Shown here piece by piece: positions 25,900 to 35,573 of a stretch of DNA of 64,000 nucleotides (its first letter is position 1; each line of letters starts with the position of its first letter). The notes beneath the pieces are model-generated. The model did no database searches. It was not told the origin of the DNA and saw only the letters and a program-made list of their open reading frames with translations. A program made the translations under genes and the position numbers. Source of the stretch: Granulicella sp. S190 (GTDB taxonomy: Bacteria > Acidobacteriota > Terriglobia > Terriglobales > Acidobacteriaceae); contig NZ_LMUD01000009.1 of the NCBI RefSeq assembly GCF_009766095.1, positions 369,151 through 433,150 on the forward strand. Reading direction: 5' to 3'.

Positions 25900-28545
25900 A
25901 TGAAGCAGACGGTGCGTAAGGCAGCGGGGAGCAAGAGGAAGAAGGCGCAGATTGGCGGGAGTCGCGGATGGATTGCGGCGGGGACGCTGGCCGCTTATGC
26001 GGCGATGGGCGGCACGAAGACGGCGATGGCTTCGGTGGAGAAGGTCGATCCGGTAACGTGTGGAGCTGCAGAGGCGACACTGCCGCTGAAGAAGTTCGAT
26101 ATTCCGGCTGGGCCACTGGACGAGGCGATGAAGGCATTTGAGAAGGCGACCGGGTTGACTGTGAAGGTTGTACTGCCCGCGGGTACGGTGGCTGGGTTCA
26201 ACTCGAAGGGCGTGGTCGGACTGTTTCGCGAGGATGAGGCGCTGCGTCTACTGCTCGAAGGAACAGGGCTGAACTATCGCGTGGATGATGCCGCGACGAT
26301 GCTGGTTGGAGTGCAGTCGAAGGATACGATCTCTGTAACCGATTCAGTTACTAACTCAGTCTCGCTCTCCAAGTTCACGGAACCTCTGATCGATACGCCG
26401 CAGAGCGTGAGCGTGATTCCGCAGTTTGTGATGAAGGACGAGGGCGTTTCGACGCTGCGCGATGCGCTGCGGAACGTGCCTGGGATCAGCCTGGCTGCTG
26501 GCGAGGCCGGCGCGCAGGGCGACAACCTGACCATCCGCGGATTTACTGCGCGCAATGATATTTTTCTGGACGGGATTCGCGACTTCGGCAGCTACTATCG
26601 CGACTCATTTAACTACGAGCAGGTGGAGGCGCTGGAGGGACCGGCGGGAATCCAGTTTGGGCGCGGCTCGACGGGCGGCGTAATCAACCAGGAGAGCAAA
26701 GTCCCGGTGGTGCAGCAGTTCGTGAATGTGCAGACGCAGTTTGGCACGGACAAGACGCGGAGGATCACCGCCGACATCAATGAGCCCGAGTTGGATGTTC
26801 TAGGCGGCACGGTCTATCGTGCGAACCTGATGGCGCAGGAGGGTGGAGTTGCGGGGCGCGACTATACGGAGGTGCGCAGGTTTGGGATTGCGCCTTCAGT
26901 TTCGATTGGGTTGAACACGAAGACGCGGGCAACGCTGAGCTACCTGCACCTGACCGAGAGCGACACGCCCGACTATGGATTGCCGTGGTTCAACAACAAG
27001 CCTGCGCCTGGCGCGATCCGTCATAACTACTACGGGTTTTCCGATGAGAACTACCTGAAGACGAACGATGACATCCTGACCCTGAAGGTGGAGCACGAGT
27101 TTTCGCCGAACCTGAATCTGCATACGATTGCGCGGGCGGCGAACTATCCGCGGCAAGCGCAGATCACGGAGCCGCAGATCTGTTCGAACGCTCCGCTGAG
27201 TGTCCCGGTGGGTGGATTTGTAACTTCGCTGCCGACCTCCGCTGTGAATACGGCGCTCCCCTGCGCGTATACGGCTGCGAGTGATCCGAGCACGATTGTG
27301 GTGAACCGGAATCAGATCCAGGTGAAGAGTGTGGAAGGTGATCTGTGGGATCAGACAGAGGTAACGGCGCGCTTCAAGACCTTCGGGATCAAGCATGCGC
27401 TGGTGGCTGGAGTAGAAGGCGGGCAGGAGATCTCGAACCCGATCAGAACAAGTTACACCCTTAATAAGATCAACACCGTCCCTACGGCTACCTTGATTGA
27501 CCCGAATGCGCAGCAGCCCTTCGGAGGCACGGGGTACATCTCGTCAATCGTGCACACCAAAGCAGAGAGTATAGGGCTTTATTTCGTCGACACAATCAAG
27601 CTGGGCCGGCTGTTTGAGGCGAGCGGCGGCGTGCGCTGGGATAGGTTCGATACCGGTTACAATTTGTACCAGCCGACTCCGCCTGCGGGTGGAACGGTGA
27701 CGGCTCCGGTGGCTCCTATCAGCCGCGTGGATGAGCAGCCAAGCTATCGTGCGGCGTTTGTGTTCAAGCCTTCGAGCCGGGGAAGTGTGTACTTCGACTA
27801 CGGAACGAGCTTCAATCCTGCAGCGGAGTCGTTGAGCCTGAGCATTGGCCTGGCGAACAGCTCGGCTGCACCTGAGGAGAACGAGACCTACGAGGTAGGC
27901 GCGAAGTGGAGCTTCCTGAATGAGCGGCTGCTGGCAGAGGGCTCGTGGTTCAGAACAGAGAAGGACAACGCGCGCGAGACCGACCCGACGAACTCGAACA
28001 ATATTGTTGCGGCGGGAAATCAGCTGGTGAAGGGAGTTCAGTTCTCGCTGGTGGGCAGGCTGCCGGAGGGAATGGACGTCGTTGCCGGGTATGCCTATCT
28101 CGACAGCGAGGTGATCTTCTCCAAGTTCTTCCCGACCTCGGTTGGATTTCCGCTGGCGAACGTGCCGAAGCAGACCTTCAATCTGTTTGTGACGCATCGT
28201 CTGCCGCTGCGGTTGAACGTCGGCGTAGGCGGAAACTATGTGGCCAGCAGAACGGCCAGCTCCACAGTGCCGTTCGTCCCCACCAGTTACTCCGGGCCGA
28301 TCAACTACGTGACGCCGTCGGGCGCACCGGGGGTTGAGTACCAGGTACTTGCGACCGCGCTGAAGCAGGTGCCGGGGTACTGGGTCTTCAACGCCATGGT
28401 AAGGCGGCCTCTGACCGACCGGCTGGAGCTGCAGGCGAACGTGAATAACATCTTGAACCGCTACTATATTGACCTGCCGCATCCGAGCCATCTGGTTCCG
28501 GGAGCTGGGGCCAATGCGCAAATAGGAATCAACTTCAAGTTCTAA
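25900..28545 (+). CDS. TonB-dependent siderophore receptor with STN domain
   Basis: The 881-aa protein starts at ATG 25900 behind GAGGAGATAGGA. A long basic leader (KKAQIGGSRGWIAAGTLAAYAAMGG) serves as export signal. An STN (secretin/TonB short N-terminal) domain follows (about residues 65-140: KKFDIPAGPLDEAMKAFEKA, LLLEGTGLNYRV), then the plug (about residues 165-300: IDTPQSVSVIPQFVMKDEG, NLTIRGFTARNDIFLDGIRD, GPAGIQFGRGSTGGVINQ) and a 22-strand-type barrel ending QIGINFKF. The plug motifs are those of ferric-siderophore receptors of the FhuA/Fiu group. The STN domain normally signals to an anti-sigma factor, but no FecR/FecI pair is adjacent. A PiuC-type dioxygenase gene follows 88 bases later, as in catecholate-siderophore loci. 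Confidence 0.92.
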   Translation: MKQTVRKAAGSKRKKAQIGGSRGWIAAGTLAAYAAMGGTKTAMASVEKVDPVTCGAAEATLPLKKFDIPAGPLDEAMKAFEKATGLTVKVVLPAGTVAGFNSKGVVGLFREDEALRLLLEGTGLNYRVDDAATMLVGVQSKDTISVTDSVTNSVSLSKFTEPLIDTPQSVSVIPQFVMKDEGVSTLRDALRNVPGISLAAGEAGAQGDNLTIRGFTARNDIFLDGIRDFGSYYRDSFNYEQVEALEGPAGIQFGRGSTGGVINQESKVPVVQQFVNVQTQFGTDKTRRITADINEPELDVLGGTVYRANLMAQEGGVAGRDYTEVRRFGIAPSVSIGLNTKTRATLSYLHLTESDTPDYGLPWFNNKPAPGAIRHNYYGFSDENYLKTNDDILTLKVEHEFSPNLNLHTIARAANYPRQAQITEPQICSNAPLSVPVGGFVTSLPTSAVNTALPCAYTAASDPSTIVVNRNQIQVKSVEGDLWDQTEVTARFKTFGIKHALVAGVEGGQEISNPIRTSYTLNKINTVPTATLIDPNAQQPFGGTGYISSIVHTKAESIGLYFVDTIKLGRLFEASGGVRWDRFDTGYNLYQPTPPAGGTVTAPVAPISRVDEQPSYRAAFVFKPSSRGSVYFDYGTSFNPAAESLSLSIGLANSSAAPEENETYEVGAKWSFLNERLLAEGSWFRTEKDNARETDPTNSNNIVAAGNQLVKGVQFSLVGRLPEGMDVVAGYAYLDSEVIFSKFFPTSVGFPLANVPKQTFNLFVTHRLPLRLNVGVGGNYVASRTASSTVPFVPTSYSGPINYVTPSGAPGVEYQVLATALKQVPGYWVFNAMVRRPLTDRLELQANVNNILNRYYIDLPHPSHLVPGAGANAQIGINFKF

Positions 28546-28567
28546 GATGGACGAGAGAGAGCGAGCC

Positions 28568-28589
28568 GGCCGGGAGATCCCTCCTGGCC
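28568..28589 (+). other. Intercistronic hairpin between siderophore receptor and dioxygenase genes
   Basis: GGCCGGGAG (28568-28576) pairs with CTCCTGGCC (28581-28589), 9 bp with one G-U pair and a 4-base loop. No T run follows, so it is not a classic terminator. It may lower downstream expression or protect the upstream mRNA end. Confidence 0.6.
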
Positions 28590-28633
28590 GCTTGCATCTC
28601 TCCTCAGCTGGCCCGCAGGCAAAGGAGTAGAGG

Positions 28634-29314
28634 ATGCTGATTACGATTCCGGAGGTGTTGACCGCGAACGAGGTGAAGCAGGCGCGGGCGGCGCTCGATG
28701 CAGCGGAGTGGGTGGATGGAAAGGTGACCGCCGGGTATCAGGCGCAGAGCGTGAAGGAAAATCTGCAGCTGCCGGAGGGCCATCCGGTCGCCGCGAAGCT
28801 GGGGGAGATGATCCTGGGGGCGCTGGCACGCTCGCCGCTGTTTATGTCGGCGGCGTTGCCGCTTCGGGTGTTTCCGCCGATGTTCAACCGGTACACGGGC
28901 GGCGGCCACTTCGGCACCCACGTGGACACGGCGATCCGCGCAAACGCCGCGACAGGGCAGAGGATAAGGACAGATGTTTCGGCGACGCTGTTTCTCTCCA
29001 GGCCGGAGGAGTACGACGGCGGCGAGCTGTCGGTAGAGGATACCTACGGCGTGCACTCGGTCAAGCTGCCGGCGGGGCACATGGTCTTATATCCGGCGAC
29101 GAGCCTCCACCGCGTGGCTCCCGTGACGAGGGGTGCGCGGGTGGCCTCGTTCTTTTGGATCCAGAGCATGATCCGGAGCGACGGCGACCGGACGCTGCTC
29201 TACGATCTCGACACGGCGATTCAGCGGCTGGCGGTCGAGTTTCCTGGGAATGCGGCTGGAGTGCAGCTGACCGGGGTGTATCACAATCTGCTGCGGCGCT
29301 GGGCGGAGATGTAG
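28634..29314 (+). CDS. piuC: Fe(II)/2-oxoglutarate-dependent PKHD-type hydroxylase, PiuC/YbiX family
   Basis: The 226-aa cytoplasmic enzyme has the family length. The jelly-roll carries the iron ligands His96-x-Asp98 in [11 protein letters not shown] and His159 in [20 protein letters not shown], with the 2-oxoglutarate-binding Arg in the latter segment. The opening [20 protein letters not shown] and the phrase [10 protein letters not shown] are also typical. PiuC/YbiX genes are found next to catecholate siderophore receptors (Fiu, PiuA) and are iron-regulated; the substrate is unsettled. Its place 88 bases downstream of the siderophore receptor fits one iron-responsive operon. Confidence 0.92.
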   Translation: MLITIPEVLTANEVKQARAALDAAEWVDGKVTAGYQAQSVKENLQLPEGHPVAAKLGEMILGALARSPLFMSAALPLRVFPPMFNRYTGGGHFGTHVDTAIRANAATGQRIRTDVSATLFLSRPEEYDGGELSVEDTYGVHSVKLPAGHMVLYPATSLHRVAPVTRGARVASFFWIQSMIRSDGDRTLLYDLDTAIQRLAVEFPGNAAGVQLTGVYHNLLRRWAEM

Positions 29315-29719
29315 GTGTTGCTCGCGTGGTCGCGATCCACAGACCGTGCTGATCGGAGCCTAAGGGGGTTAGCCGAGCCGGAAACGCTACGGTTTATCTT
29401 CCGTCCTGCGAAAGAACTCGTTAGCCGCTTCTCTTGAAGGGACGGGGTGACTTAAAGGTACTGGTCCCGGCTCTCCTGTCAATACCATTTCTGGTAGGGG
29501 AAATATATAAATTCATAAAAATCTGCTCGCGGATTAAGTTTTTTCCACTTCATCCGACGGGTAAGTCTTTCTATTGCCTCCCCTTTTAGAAAAAAATCAC
29601 GTGCTTGCTCATTTGGCCCCCAAGCTGCTTCACCGTCTATACACAGATCTTCATGTTGCCTCGCGTCGCCATCACCCGTCGCTGGAGAATTCCGGCCCGA
29701 ACCAGGAGAGCAGAAAAAG
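29315..29719. other. Long 5' region of the second Oar-like receptor gene
   Basis: 405 bases without a credible gene. From about 29490 the DNA is markedly AT-rich (AATATATAAATTCATAAAAA), which suits a promoter. The preceding 150 bases are GC-rich and could fold (for example around 29380-29475), but I matched them to no riboswitch class. A 93-aa leftward frame (29479-29760) overlaps the receptor start and has no ribosome-binding site, so it is not called. Confidence 0.45.
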
Positions 29720-32700
29720 ATGAAAAGGTTTTTCACGCTGCTAGTGCTATTGTTTGCCACCGCGATTATGAGCTACGGGCAGGCCACCTCGGTCAATGGT
29801 GGATCGATTCAGGGTTCCATCACAGATCCCTCCGGCGCCGTAGTAGCTAACGCTACCGTGACCATTGTCGGAACCGACACAGGTTCGACCAAGACGGTTA
29901 CGACCGATAAATCCGGCTACTACAGCGTAGGCCCACTGAATCCTGGTAACTACACGGTGAGTATCACTGGAGCTGGATTTGAAAAGCTCTCCGTTACCAC
30001 GGTAGTCCGTACCGGTACGGCCACCCCCGGAAGTTTTAAGCTTACCCTCGGTTCCTCGGCTGAGACAGTTGAGGTGAACGCTGGCGCACTCCAGGTGAAT
30101 ACGGAACAGATCGGCGTCGCCGGTGTCATCAATCGCGAGCAAATCGACTCCCTCCCGGTCAACGGACGCAATATTCTCGACTACGCTCAGTTGGAACCCG
30201 GGGTAGTTCTTCAGGCGGGACAGACCTTCGATCCTACCAAGGCAGGCTACTCCGCAATCTCGACCAGCGGTGTAGGCGGACGCACCACCCGTATTCTTCT
30301 TGATGGTCAGGACATCACCGACGAAACTGTCGGTACCACCCTCTATAACGTCCCCGCGGGCGCTATTCAGGAGTTTCAGCTCAACCGCTCCACTCAGGAC
30401 GTCTCCGGAACCGTTACCTCGACCGGCCAGGTACTCGTCTCGACTCAGTCCGGCACCAACGGCTTTCATGGAAATGGCTTCTTTAACTTCCAGGATGCGC
30501 GCGCAGGCGCCGCAGACGTGGGTGGCATTCAAGCTCCCTTCCAGCGTAACCAGTTCGGCGGCTACTTTGGCGGACCCATCATCAAAGACAAGCTCTTCTT
30601 CTTCGCAGGAGTCGAACGCATCAAGCAGGCAGAGCAGGACGTCGCCCTCGGTGCCAACCCGGTCTTCTCGTCTATTCTTTCGCAGTTCCCTCTCGTACCG
30701 GCGCCGTTCCGTGACACCTTCAGCACGGCCCGCCTGGACTACAACGGCCCCAAGGGTATTCACTTGTTTGTTCGCGGCGTCTATAGCGTTAACGCTGACA
30801 CTGCCACCTTTGGCCTTGCACCGTACCAGCTCTACCAGAACCGGGATAACGTTCCGGGAATCGTAGGCGGAGCCGACTTCACCACCGGTCACTTCACCCA
30901 CTCCTTCCGCGGCGGCTACGAGAAGTTCCACAATCTCCTCCAAGATGGAACCGCTGCCTTGGGCAACTCCATCTATAACCCCTCCGGCCCCTCAGTAGGT
31001 GGGCAGCTCACCCTGTTCGGCGACCTCAATGCAGGTCCCAACTACCTCGCACCACAGGGAACCTTCCAGACCGACAAGCAGTTCCGCTATGACGGCACCT
31101 GGACCAAGGGAGCCCACAACATTAAGTTTGGCTTTGACATGAACCGTCTGGCCAGCGGAGGCTTCGCAGACTTCTACGGTCCTTCTCTCTTCGCGGACTT
31201 GTCTGCAACCCCGGGCAATCTGGCTGCTGGTGGAGACCCAACCAATCCGCTGGACTATATCGCCCAGTTCTACAACATCGGCAACGGAAACGGCTTCTTC
31301 TCTGAGCGGCCGGGCTTTGGCCTGGTTGGCGGTCTCGATCCGAGCTGGCGCTTTGGTGCCTATGTCGCCGATATCTGGAAGGCAGCTCCGTCCCTCACCC
31401 TCACCGCAGGTCTACGTTGGAGCGTTGATACCGACCGCGCTAACCAGGATCTTGCTACTCCACTCTGCTCCAGCGTCGATCCTTCGGTACAGTTCCCCGG
31501 CTGCACTGGAAATACGCCGCTCTTCGACCAGTATCAGGCAGGTTTTGGCAAGAGAACTCACCAGCCCTACGCCAACTTTGGACCGCAGTTCGGATTCAAC
31601 TTCAGCCCCGGAGACCACAAGACCTCCCTCCGTGGCGGCATCGGGATCTTCTACGAGAGCAGTGTCTTCAACAACACCACCAATGCCCGCACCCCGTCTA
31701 TTCAGTCTCCCATTGCGGCTTTGAACGTAGCGCAATTGGGGCAGGGTGCTAGCAGCCTCACCCTTCCGGGTTTCGGACTTATCACTACATCTCCTGACGG
31801 GACACCAATATCTACGATCTCGAGTGAATCGATCGGTCAGGCTGCGATCGAGGTCAACGCGATCAAATCCGAGTACCAGGCGTCCCAGAAGAATGTCCTT
31901 GGCGTGAATCCCTCTTACATCGGTACCGCTGGGCTAGAAGCGAACAATATCTACGCTGGTCCCTACAAGAGCCCATACTCGATCCAGTTCAACGGCGGAA
32001 TTCAGCGTGAGCTCTCCAAAGGCTTGGTTCTGAGCGTCGACTACGTTCACAATGCAACCCTGAAGATTCCGCTCTCACAGGATGTCAACCACTTAGGAGC
32101 TGCCCGTACCCTGAACGTTACGGCGGCTCAGAATGCCATCGCTGCCCAAACCGCTAAACAGGGCTGCGCAGGCGGCTTTTCCTCGGCAGCCATCACATGT
32201 GCTATTGCGGCAGGTGCGACGATTCAATCCTTCGCGGCGACCCAGACCGATGCAGCCGGCAACCTAATCTCGGGCGGCCTCGATTCTGCGAATGTTTCCT
32301 TGCAGGGAACCCCAGCCTCGTATAACGGTCTCACCGTGGCTACCGGCGCGGCCTTTCCTGGAACCAATCCGAACGTCGGTCTCGGCAAGTTCATCCTTCC
32401 CATTGGTCGCTCCGGTTACGATGCACTCCAGATCGTTCTCCAGCAGCAGAAGGCACATCCCGCACCTGGAATCGTGAGCAGTAACTTCCAGATCTCCTAC
32501 AACCTCTCTCGAATCGTTACCGCAACCGGTTCGGGTACCGCAGGAGACCAGCAATTTGCTGGTGCTGTTCCTTTCGACAATGACGATCCAAATCGTTATA
32601 TCGGTCGTTCTCCTCTGGACCAGAGTAATCAGATAAGCTTCGGAGGCAGCCTCGCCATCAAGTACGGCTTGAATGTCTCGGCGATCGGACACTTCTTCTC

Positions 32701-33325
32701 CGCCACCGCCCAGTCACTCACTCTGGACACTCTCTCTGGAACGACAGGTGCAATTTTCCAGACGGACGTGGATGGCGATGGCTCTAGCGGAGATCTAGTC
32801 CCGGGAACCATTCCTGGAGACTATGAGCACAAGATCAAGGGCGGTAAAGCGCTCAATAACTTGATCAATAACTACAACGCAACCTACGCGGGGACGCCGA
32901 CTCCTGCAGGTCAGGCGTTGATTGCCGCTGGCCTGTTTACCCAAGGACAGTTGGTAGCGCTCAATGGCGTTCAGCAGCCGCTTGCAGCCGCTCCCAGCAA
33001 GCCTTTGAACAACGCTGCACTTCGCACCTTTGACCTTAGCGCAAACTACCCCATCCGGTTACACAAGCTGGGCGAAAGCTTCAGCATCGTTCCTGGAGTC
33101 TCCGTCTACAACGTCTTCAACATGAGCAACTTCAACCCGATCACCAGCATTCCGGGAACCACCTCTGGCGTTTTGCTGAATCAAGCGGATGCCGGCCAGC
33201 CCGGATACTACAACGGCCCAAGCGATCAGGGTACGCTCAATGAAGCTCGTATCGTGCGTAACTCGGGAACCTTCGATCAGGGTGGTCCTCGCACGACTGA
33301 GTTCCAGCTCAAGCTGAACTTCTAA
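29720..33325 (+). CDS. Oar-like TonB-dependent receptor with carboxypeptidase-regulatory-like N-terminus
   Basis: The 1201-aa protein has a signal peptide (FFTLLVLLFATAIMSYGQ), a CarboxypepD_reg-like Ig domain (GSIQGSITDPSGAVVANATV, SGYYSVGPLNPGNYTVSI; residues 25-115), and a plug domain with the SLPVNGRNILDYAQLEPGV signature common in acidobacterial Oar-like proteins. A barrel of about 1000 residues with long loops follows, ending in TEFQLKLNF. The substrate is unknown. Its third codon positions favour C more than the G-rich neighbours do, which may reflect high expression. It is monocistronic: a UUCG-loop terminator follows within 20 bases. It is only loosely similar to the leftward receptor at 21717, so this is not a recent duplication. 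Confidence 0.92.
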   Translation: MKRFFTLLVLLFATAIMSYGQATSVNGGSIQGSITDPSGAVVANATVTIVGTDTGSTKTVTTDKSGYYSVGPLNPGNYTVSITGAGFEKLSVTTVVRTGTATPGSFKLTLGSSAETVEVNAGALQVNTEQIGVAGVINREQIDSLPVNGRNILDYAQLEPGVVLQAGQTFDPTKAGYSAISTSGVGGRTTRILLDGQDITDETVGTTLYNVPAGAIQEFQLNRSTQDVSGTVTSTGQVLVSTQSGTNGFHGNGFFNFQDARAGAADVGGIQAPFQRNQFGGYFGGPIIKDKLFFFAGVERIKQAEQDVALGANPVFSSILSQFPLVPAPFRDTFSTARLDYNGPKGIHLFVRGVYSVNADTATFGLAPYQLYQNRDNVPGIVGGADFTTGHFTHSFRGGYEKFHNLLQDGTAALGNSIYNPSGPSVGGQLTLFGDLNAGPNYLAPQGTFQTDKQFRYDGTWTKGAHNIKFGFDMNRLASGGFADFYGPSLFADLSATPGNLAAGGDPTNPLDYIAQFYNIGNGNGFFSERPGFGLVGGLDPSWRFGAYVADIWKAAPSLTLTAGLRWSVDTDRANQDLATPLCSSVDPSVQFPGCTGNTPLFDQYQAGFGKRTHQPYANFGPQFGFNFSPGDHKTSLRGGIGIFYESSVFNNTTNARTPSIQSPIAALNVAQLGQGASSLTLPGFGLITTSPDGTPISTISSESIGQAAIEVNAIKSEYQASQKNVLGVNPSYIGTAGLEANNIYAGPYKSPYSIQFNGGIQRELSKGLVLSVDYVHNATLKIPLSQDVNHLGAARTLNVTAAQNAIAAQTAKQGCAGGFSSAAITCAIAAGATIQSFAATQTDAAGNLISGGLDSANVSLQGTPASYNGLTVATGAAFPGTNPNVGLGKFILPIGRSGYDALQIVLQQQKAHPAPGIVSSNFQISYNLSRIVTATGSGTAGDQQFAGAVPFDNDDPNRYIGRSPLDQSNQISFGGSLAIKYGLNVSAIGHFFSATAQSLTLDTLSGTTGAIFQTDVDGDGSSGDLVPGTIPGDYEHKIKGGKALNNLINNYNATYAGTPTPAGQALIAAGLFTQGQLVALNGVQQPLAAAPSKPLNNAALRTFDLSANYPIRLHKLGESFSIVPGVSVYNVFNMSNFNPITSIPGTTSGVLLNQADAGQPGYYNGPSDQGTLNEARIVRNSGTFDQGGPRTTEFQLKLNF

Positions 33326-33344
33326 CTCAGACACAGTCCTAATC

Positions 33345-33376
33345 AAAGGGTAGAGACTTCGGTCTCTACCCTTTTT
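33345..33376 (+). terminator. Rho-independent terminator with UUCG tetraloop
   Basis: AAAGGGTAGAGAC (33345-33357) pairs with GTCTCTACCCTTT (33362-33374) as a perfect 13-bp stem closed by TTCG and followed by T residues. It ends the Oar-like receptor transcript. Confidence 0.93.
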
Positions 33377-33563
33377 CTTGCGCTCCACTCTGACTTGTCT
33401 CAATAAGCCTCTTCTCTGGGGTACCGAGACTATAGGCGGCGACTTGAGCGCCATCAGGAGGCCGGTGTTACAACGGAAAGACAGCTCAACCTACGGCTAT
33501 GACGAACGCACGTGCTGGATCAAAAAATAAAGTTGAAATTCGTGGCTTATCTTTCGGCGCCGT
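33377..33563. other. Spacer between terminator and dispersed element
   Basis: About 190 bases with no gene, lying between the ends of two convergent transcripts. No fold or repeat was recognised before the element begins near 33564. Confidence 0.5.
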
Positions 33564-33682
33564 AAAAGTGACTGTTTTCCGTCCACGTTTACCACGCATT
33601 TCACCACGTCTACACCACCGAAAAACCACGGCTACGCAGCATGTTTTTGCGAAAACACCCCTGAAAACACCAGCAAAAATGC
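33564..33682 (-). repeat. Dispersed GTGG-rich 3' element, copy 2 (downstream of the GH2 glycosidase)
   Basis: On the minus strand the element starts with GCATTTTTGCTGGTGTTTTC, has an imperfect second hairpin arm GCAAAAACATGC, and continues with GTGGTTTTTCGGTGGTGTAG and AAATGCGTGGTAAACGTGG, ending in CACTTTTA. These blocks occur in the same order and spacing as at 18485-18594 downstream of gyrA. In both places the element begins within about 60 bases of the stop codon of the leftward gene. The host genes are unrelated, so the element itself is the repeated unit. Confidence 0.7.
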
Positions 33683-33712
33683 GAAACCTCAGGCTGGTCC
33701 GAGGTCCCGCAT
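33679..33712. terminator. Bidirectional terminator after the GH2 glycosidase gene
   Basis: ATGCGAAACCTC (33679-33690) pairs with GAGGTCCCGCAT (33701-33712) over 12 bp with two G-U pairs on the minus-strand RNA. TTTTTTT follows on the + strand and TTTTTGC on the minus strand. It overlaps the start of the dispersed element on the minus strand. Confidence 0.8.
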
Positions 33713-33737
33713 TTTTTTCGTGCAACATTGCACTCCG

Positions 33738-35573
33738 CTACTCGGCTTTACCGAGAGTCTTGTCCTTGTAAGCCTTTTGGAGGATGAAGAACGCCTGTTT
33801 CTTCTCTCCCTGATCGGAGATGAGGCCCTTGCGGTTGAAGTTGTCCTGCAGGCCTGGATTGACGCGGCGGGCAGAGCGGAAGTCCATCAAAAGCCAGGGA
33901 CTTGTACCGCGAAGCTGAGGAATCTTGTTCAGCATCGCGATCTGGTGGCGGTAGATCTCTGCCTGATACTCCTCGGTCCAAAGCGGCGGATGGGCATCGC
34001 CCGCAGGGGCGTGGTTGCCGGCCTTTGCGCCGCCGCCCCACTCGGACATGATGAGCGGCTTGTCGTAGCGTATATCCCACGTAGTGGTGTCGGCGCCTGC
34101 GGCAGTCTGCTCGTACCAGCCGATGTACTCGTTGGTGCCAATAACATCAAGCGCTTTGCCGAGCGGGTCGTCGACGATCTTGTTGGAGCCAGTCGCATTT
34201 TTTTCTGTGCGGACGAGAAGAGCTGCGGTGACGAGGCGAGTGGAATCAAGTTGATGCGCGAGGTCGACCATGGTGGTGAGGTATTTGGTGCGGGCCTCGG
34301 TGTTGGGCGTCTCGTTGGCGACAGACCACAGGATGATCGAGGCTTTATCGCGATCGCGGCGGATCATCTCGGTGAGCTGCTGTTTGGATTTTTCGAGGAC
34401 GGCAGGGTTGTCGAATTGTAGAGCCCAGTAGTCGGGGATCTCTGACCAGACCATGACGCCGAGGCGATCAGCGGTGCGGGTCATGCGTTCGTCGTGAGGA
34501 TAATGGGCGAGGCGGACATAGTTGCACCCCAGCTCTTTTGCCCAGCCAAGGAGCGTGTCCACATCCTTCTGCGTGTAGGCGCGGCCGGTGCGGTAGGGAG
34601 CCTCGGCGTGGATGGAGATGCCGCGCAGGAAGACGGGCTGACCGTTGAGCAGGATCTGGGTGCCGAGAGTTTCGATGGTGCGGAAGCCGATCTCATCGGT
34701 GATCTTGTCGGAGCCTGAGGCCAGTTCGACTTTGTAGAGTTTCGGGTTTTCGGGGGACCAGAGGCTGAGGGACTTTACAGGAATGCTGAGTGGAGCGCGT
34801 GAGTTATCTCCGACGATGGCCTGAACTTTTGCGCGCAGCTCAGGAATAGTAATGGTGACGGTAGAGCCTGCGGGCGCGCCTTCGACGTGAACGTAGCCTT
34901 CGATGAGAGAGTGGTCGGTGCGGCTGAGGTGGAGATCATAGTCGTCGATAAACTGCGTGGGGACGTCGACGAGGGAGACATCGCGGGTGAGGCCGCCGTA
35001 ATTCCACCAATCGGTTTGGAGGGTGGGGACACCGTCGGCGATGCGGGTGTTGTCGACGGAGAGGACGACGAAGTTGTTGCCATCGTGGAGGGCGGCAGTG
35101 ATATCGCAGTCAAAGGGAGTGAAGCCGCCTTCGTGCTGGCAGATCTTCTTCGTGTTGACCCAGACGAAGGTGCGGTAGTTGGCAGCACCGATGTGGAGGA
35201 AGGTGCGCGTGTTGGGGGCGGCTGTGTGCTGAAAGTCCTTCTCATACCAGATGGGGCCTTCATAGTAGAGAAGATCGGGGCGCTGGGTGTTCCAGTCGCC
35301 GGGGACACGGAGGGTGGCGGCATTGGCAAAGTTGTAGTCGTGAGGATCGCCATGAGGGTCAAAGGGAGCGTTCATGAAGAAGCCATCTTTGCGAAGGTTC
35401 TGGTGGAAGTCGTAGAGGCCGGTGGCGTACTGGTCGACGATGGTGTGCCAGTCGCCGTTGAGGGAGGTGGCGGCGCGGTGGTCGATATCTGCGAGGAGGG
35501 TGGTGTTGGTCTGGGCCAGCATGGGAGCGACGAGGAGGAGAGCGAAGAGGGTGCAGGTTGCGGAGTGCGGCAT
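33738..35573 (-). CDS. Exported glycoside hydrolase family 2 enzyme (beta-glucuronidase/beta-galactosidase type)
   Basis: ATG 35573 gives 611 aa with a signal peptide (CTLFALLLVAPMLAQ); the open frame upstream to 35744 lacks signal features. GH2 layout: jelly-roll sugar-binding domain (GLYDFHQNL, WYEKDFQ, residues 40-225), Ig-like domain (about 230-325), and TIM barrel (330-610) opening with LNGQPVFLRGISIHAEAP. The acid/base is Glu421 in WSVANETPN and the nucleophile Glu511 in IMSEWGGG. The domain order and length are closest to beta-glucuronidases; substrate specificity is open. It acts in the periplasm or outside the cell. No transporter or other carbohydrate gene is beside it. Confidence 0.9.
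   Translation of the reverse strand: MPHSATCTLFALLLVAPMLAQTNTTLLADIDHRAATSLNGDWHTIVDQYATGLYDFHQNLRKDGFFMNAPFDPHGDPHDYNFANAATLRVPGDWNTQRPDLLYYEGPIWYEKDFQHTAAPNTRTFLHIGAANYRTFVWVNTKKICQHEGGFTPFDCDITAALHDGNNFVVLSVDNTRIADGVPTLQTDWWNYGGLTRDVSLVDVPTQFIDDYDLHLSRTDHSLIEGYVHVEGAPAGSTVTITIPELRAKVQAIVGDNSRAPLSIPVKSLSLWSPENPKLYKVELASGSDKITDEIGFRTIETLGTQILLNGQPVFLRGISIHAEAPYRTGRAYTQKDVDTLLGWAKELGCNYVRLAHYPHDERMTRTADRLGVMVWSEIPDYWALQFDNPAVLEKSKQQLTEMIRRDRDKASIILWSVANETPNTEARTKYLTTMVDLAHQLDSTRLVTAALLVRTEKNATGSNKIVDDPLGKALDVIGTNEYIGWYEQTAAGADTTTWDIRYDKPLIMSEWGGGAKAGNHAPAGDAHPPLWTEEYQAEIYRHQIAMLNKIPQLRGTSPWLLMDFRSARRVNPGLQDNFNRKGLISDQGEKKQAFFILQKAYKDKTLGKAE

Noticed and set aside
29380-29475. GC-rich foldable stretch considered as a riboswitch
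   Set aside because: No match to the conserved cores of c-di-GMP, cobalamin, SAM or TPP classes could be found by eye, so no call is made.
29479-29760. 93-codon leftward frame before the Oar-like receptor
   Set aside because: Overlaps the receptor signal peptide, lacks a ribosome-binding site and looks like noncoding sequence.
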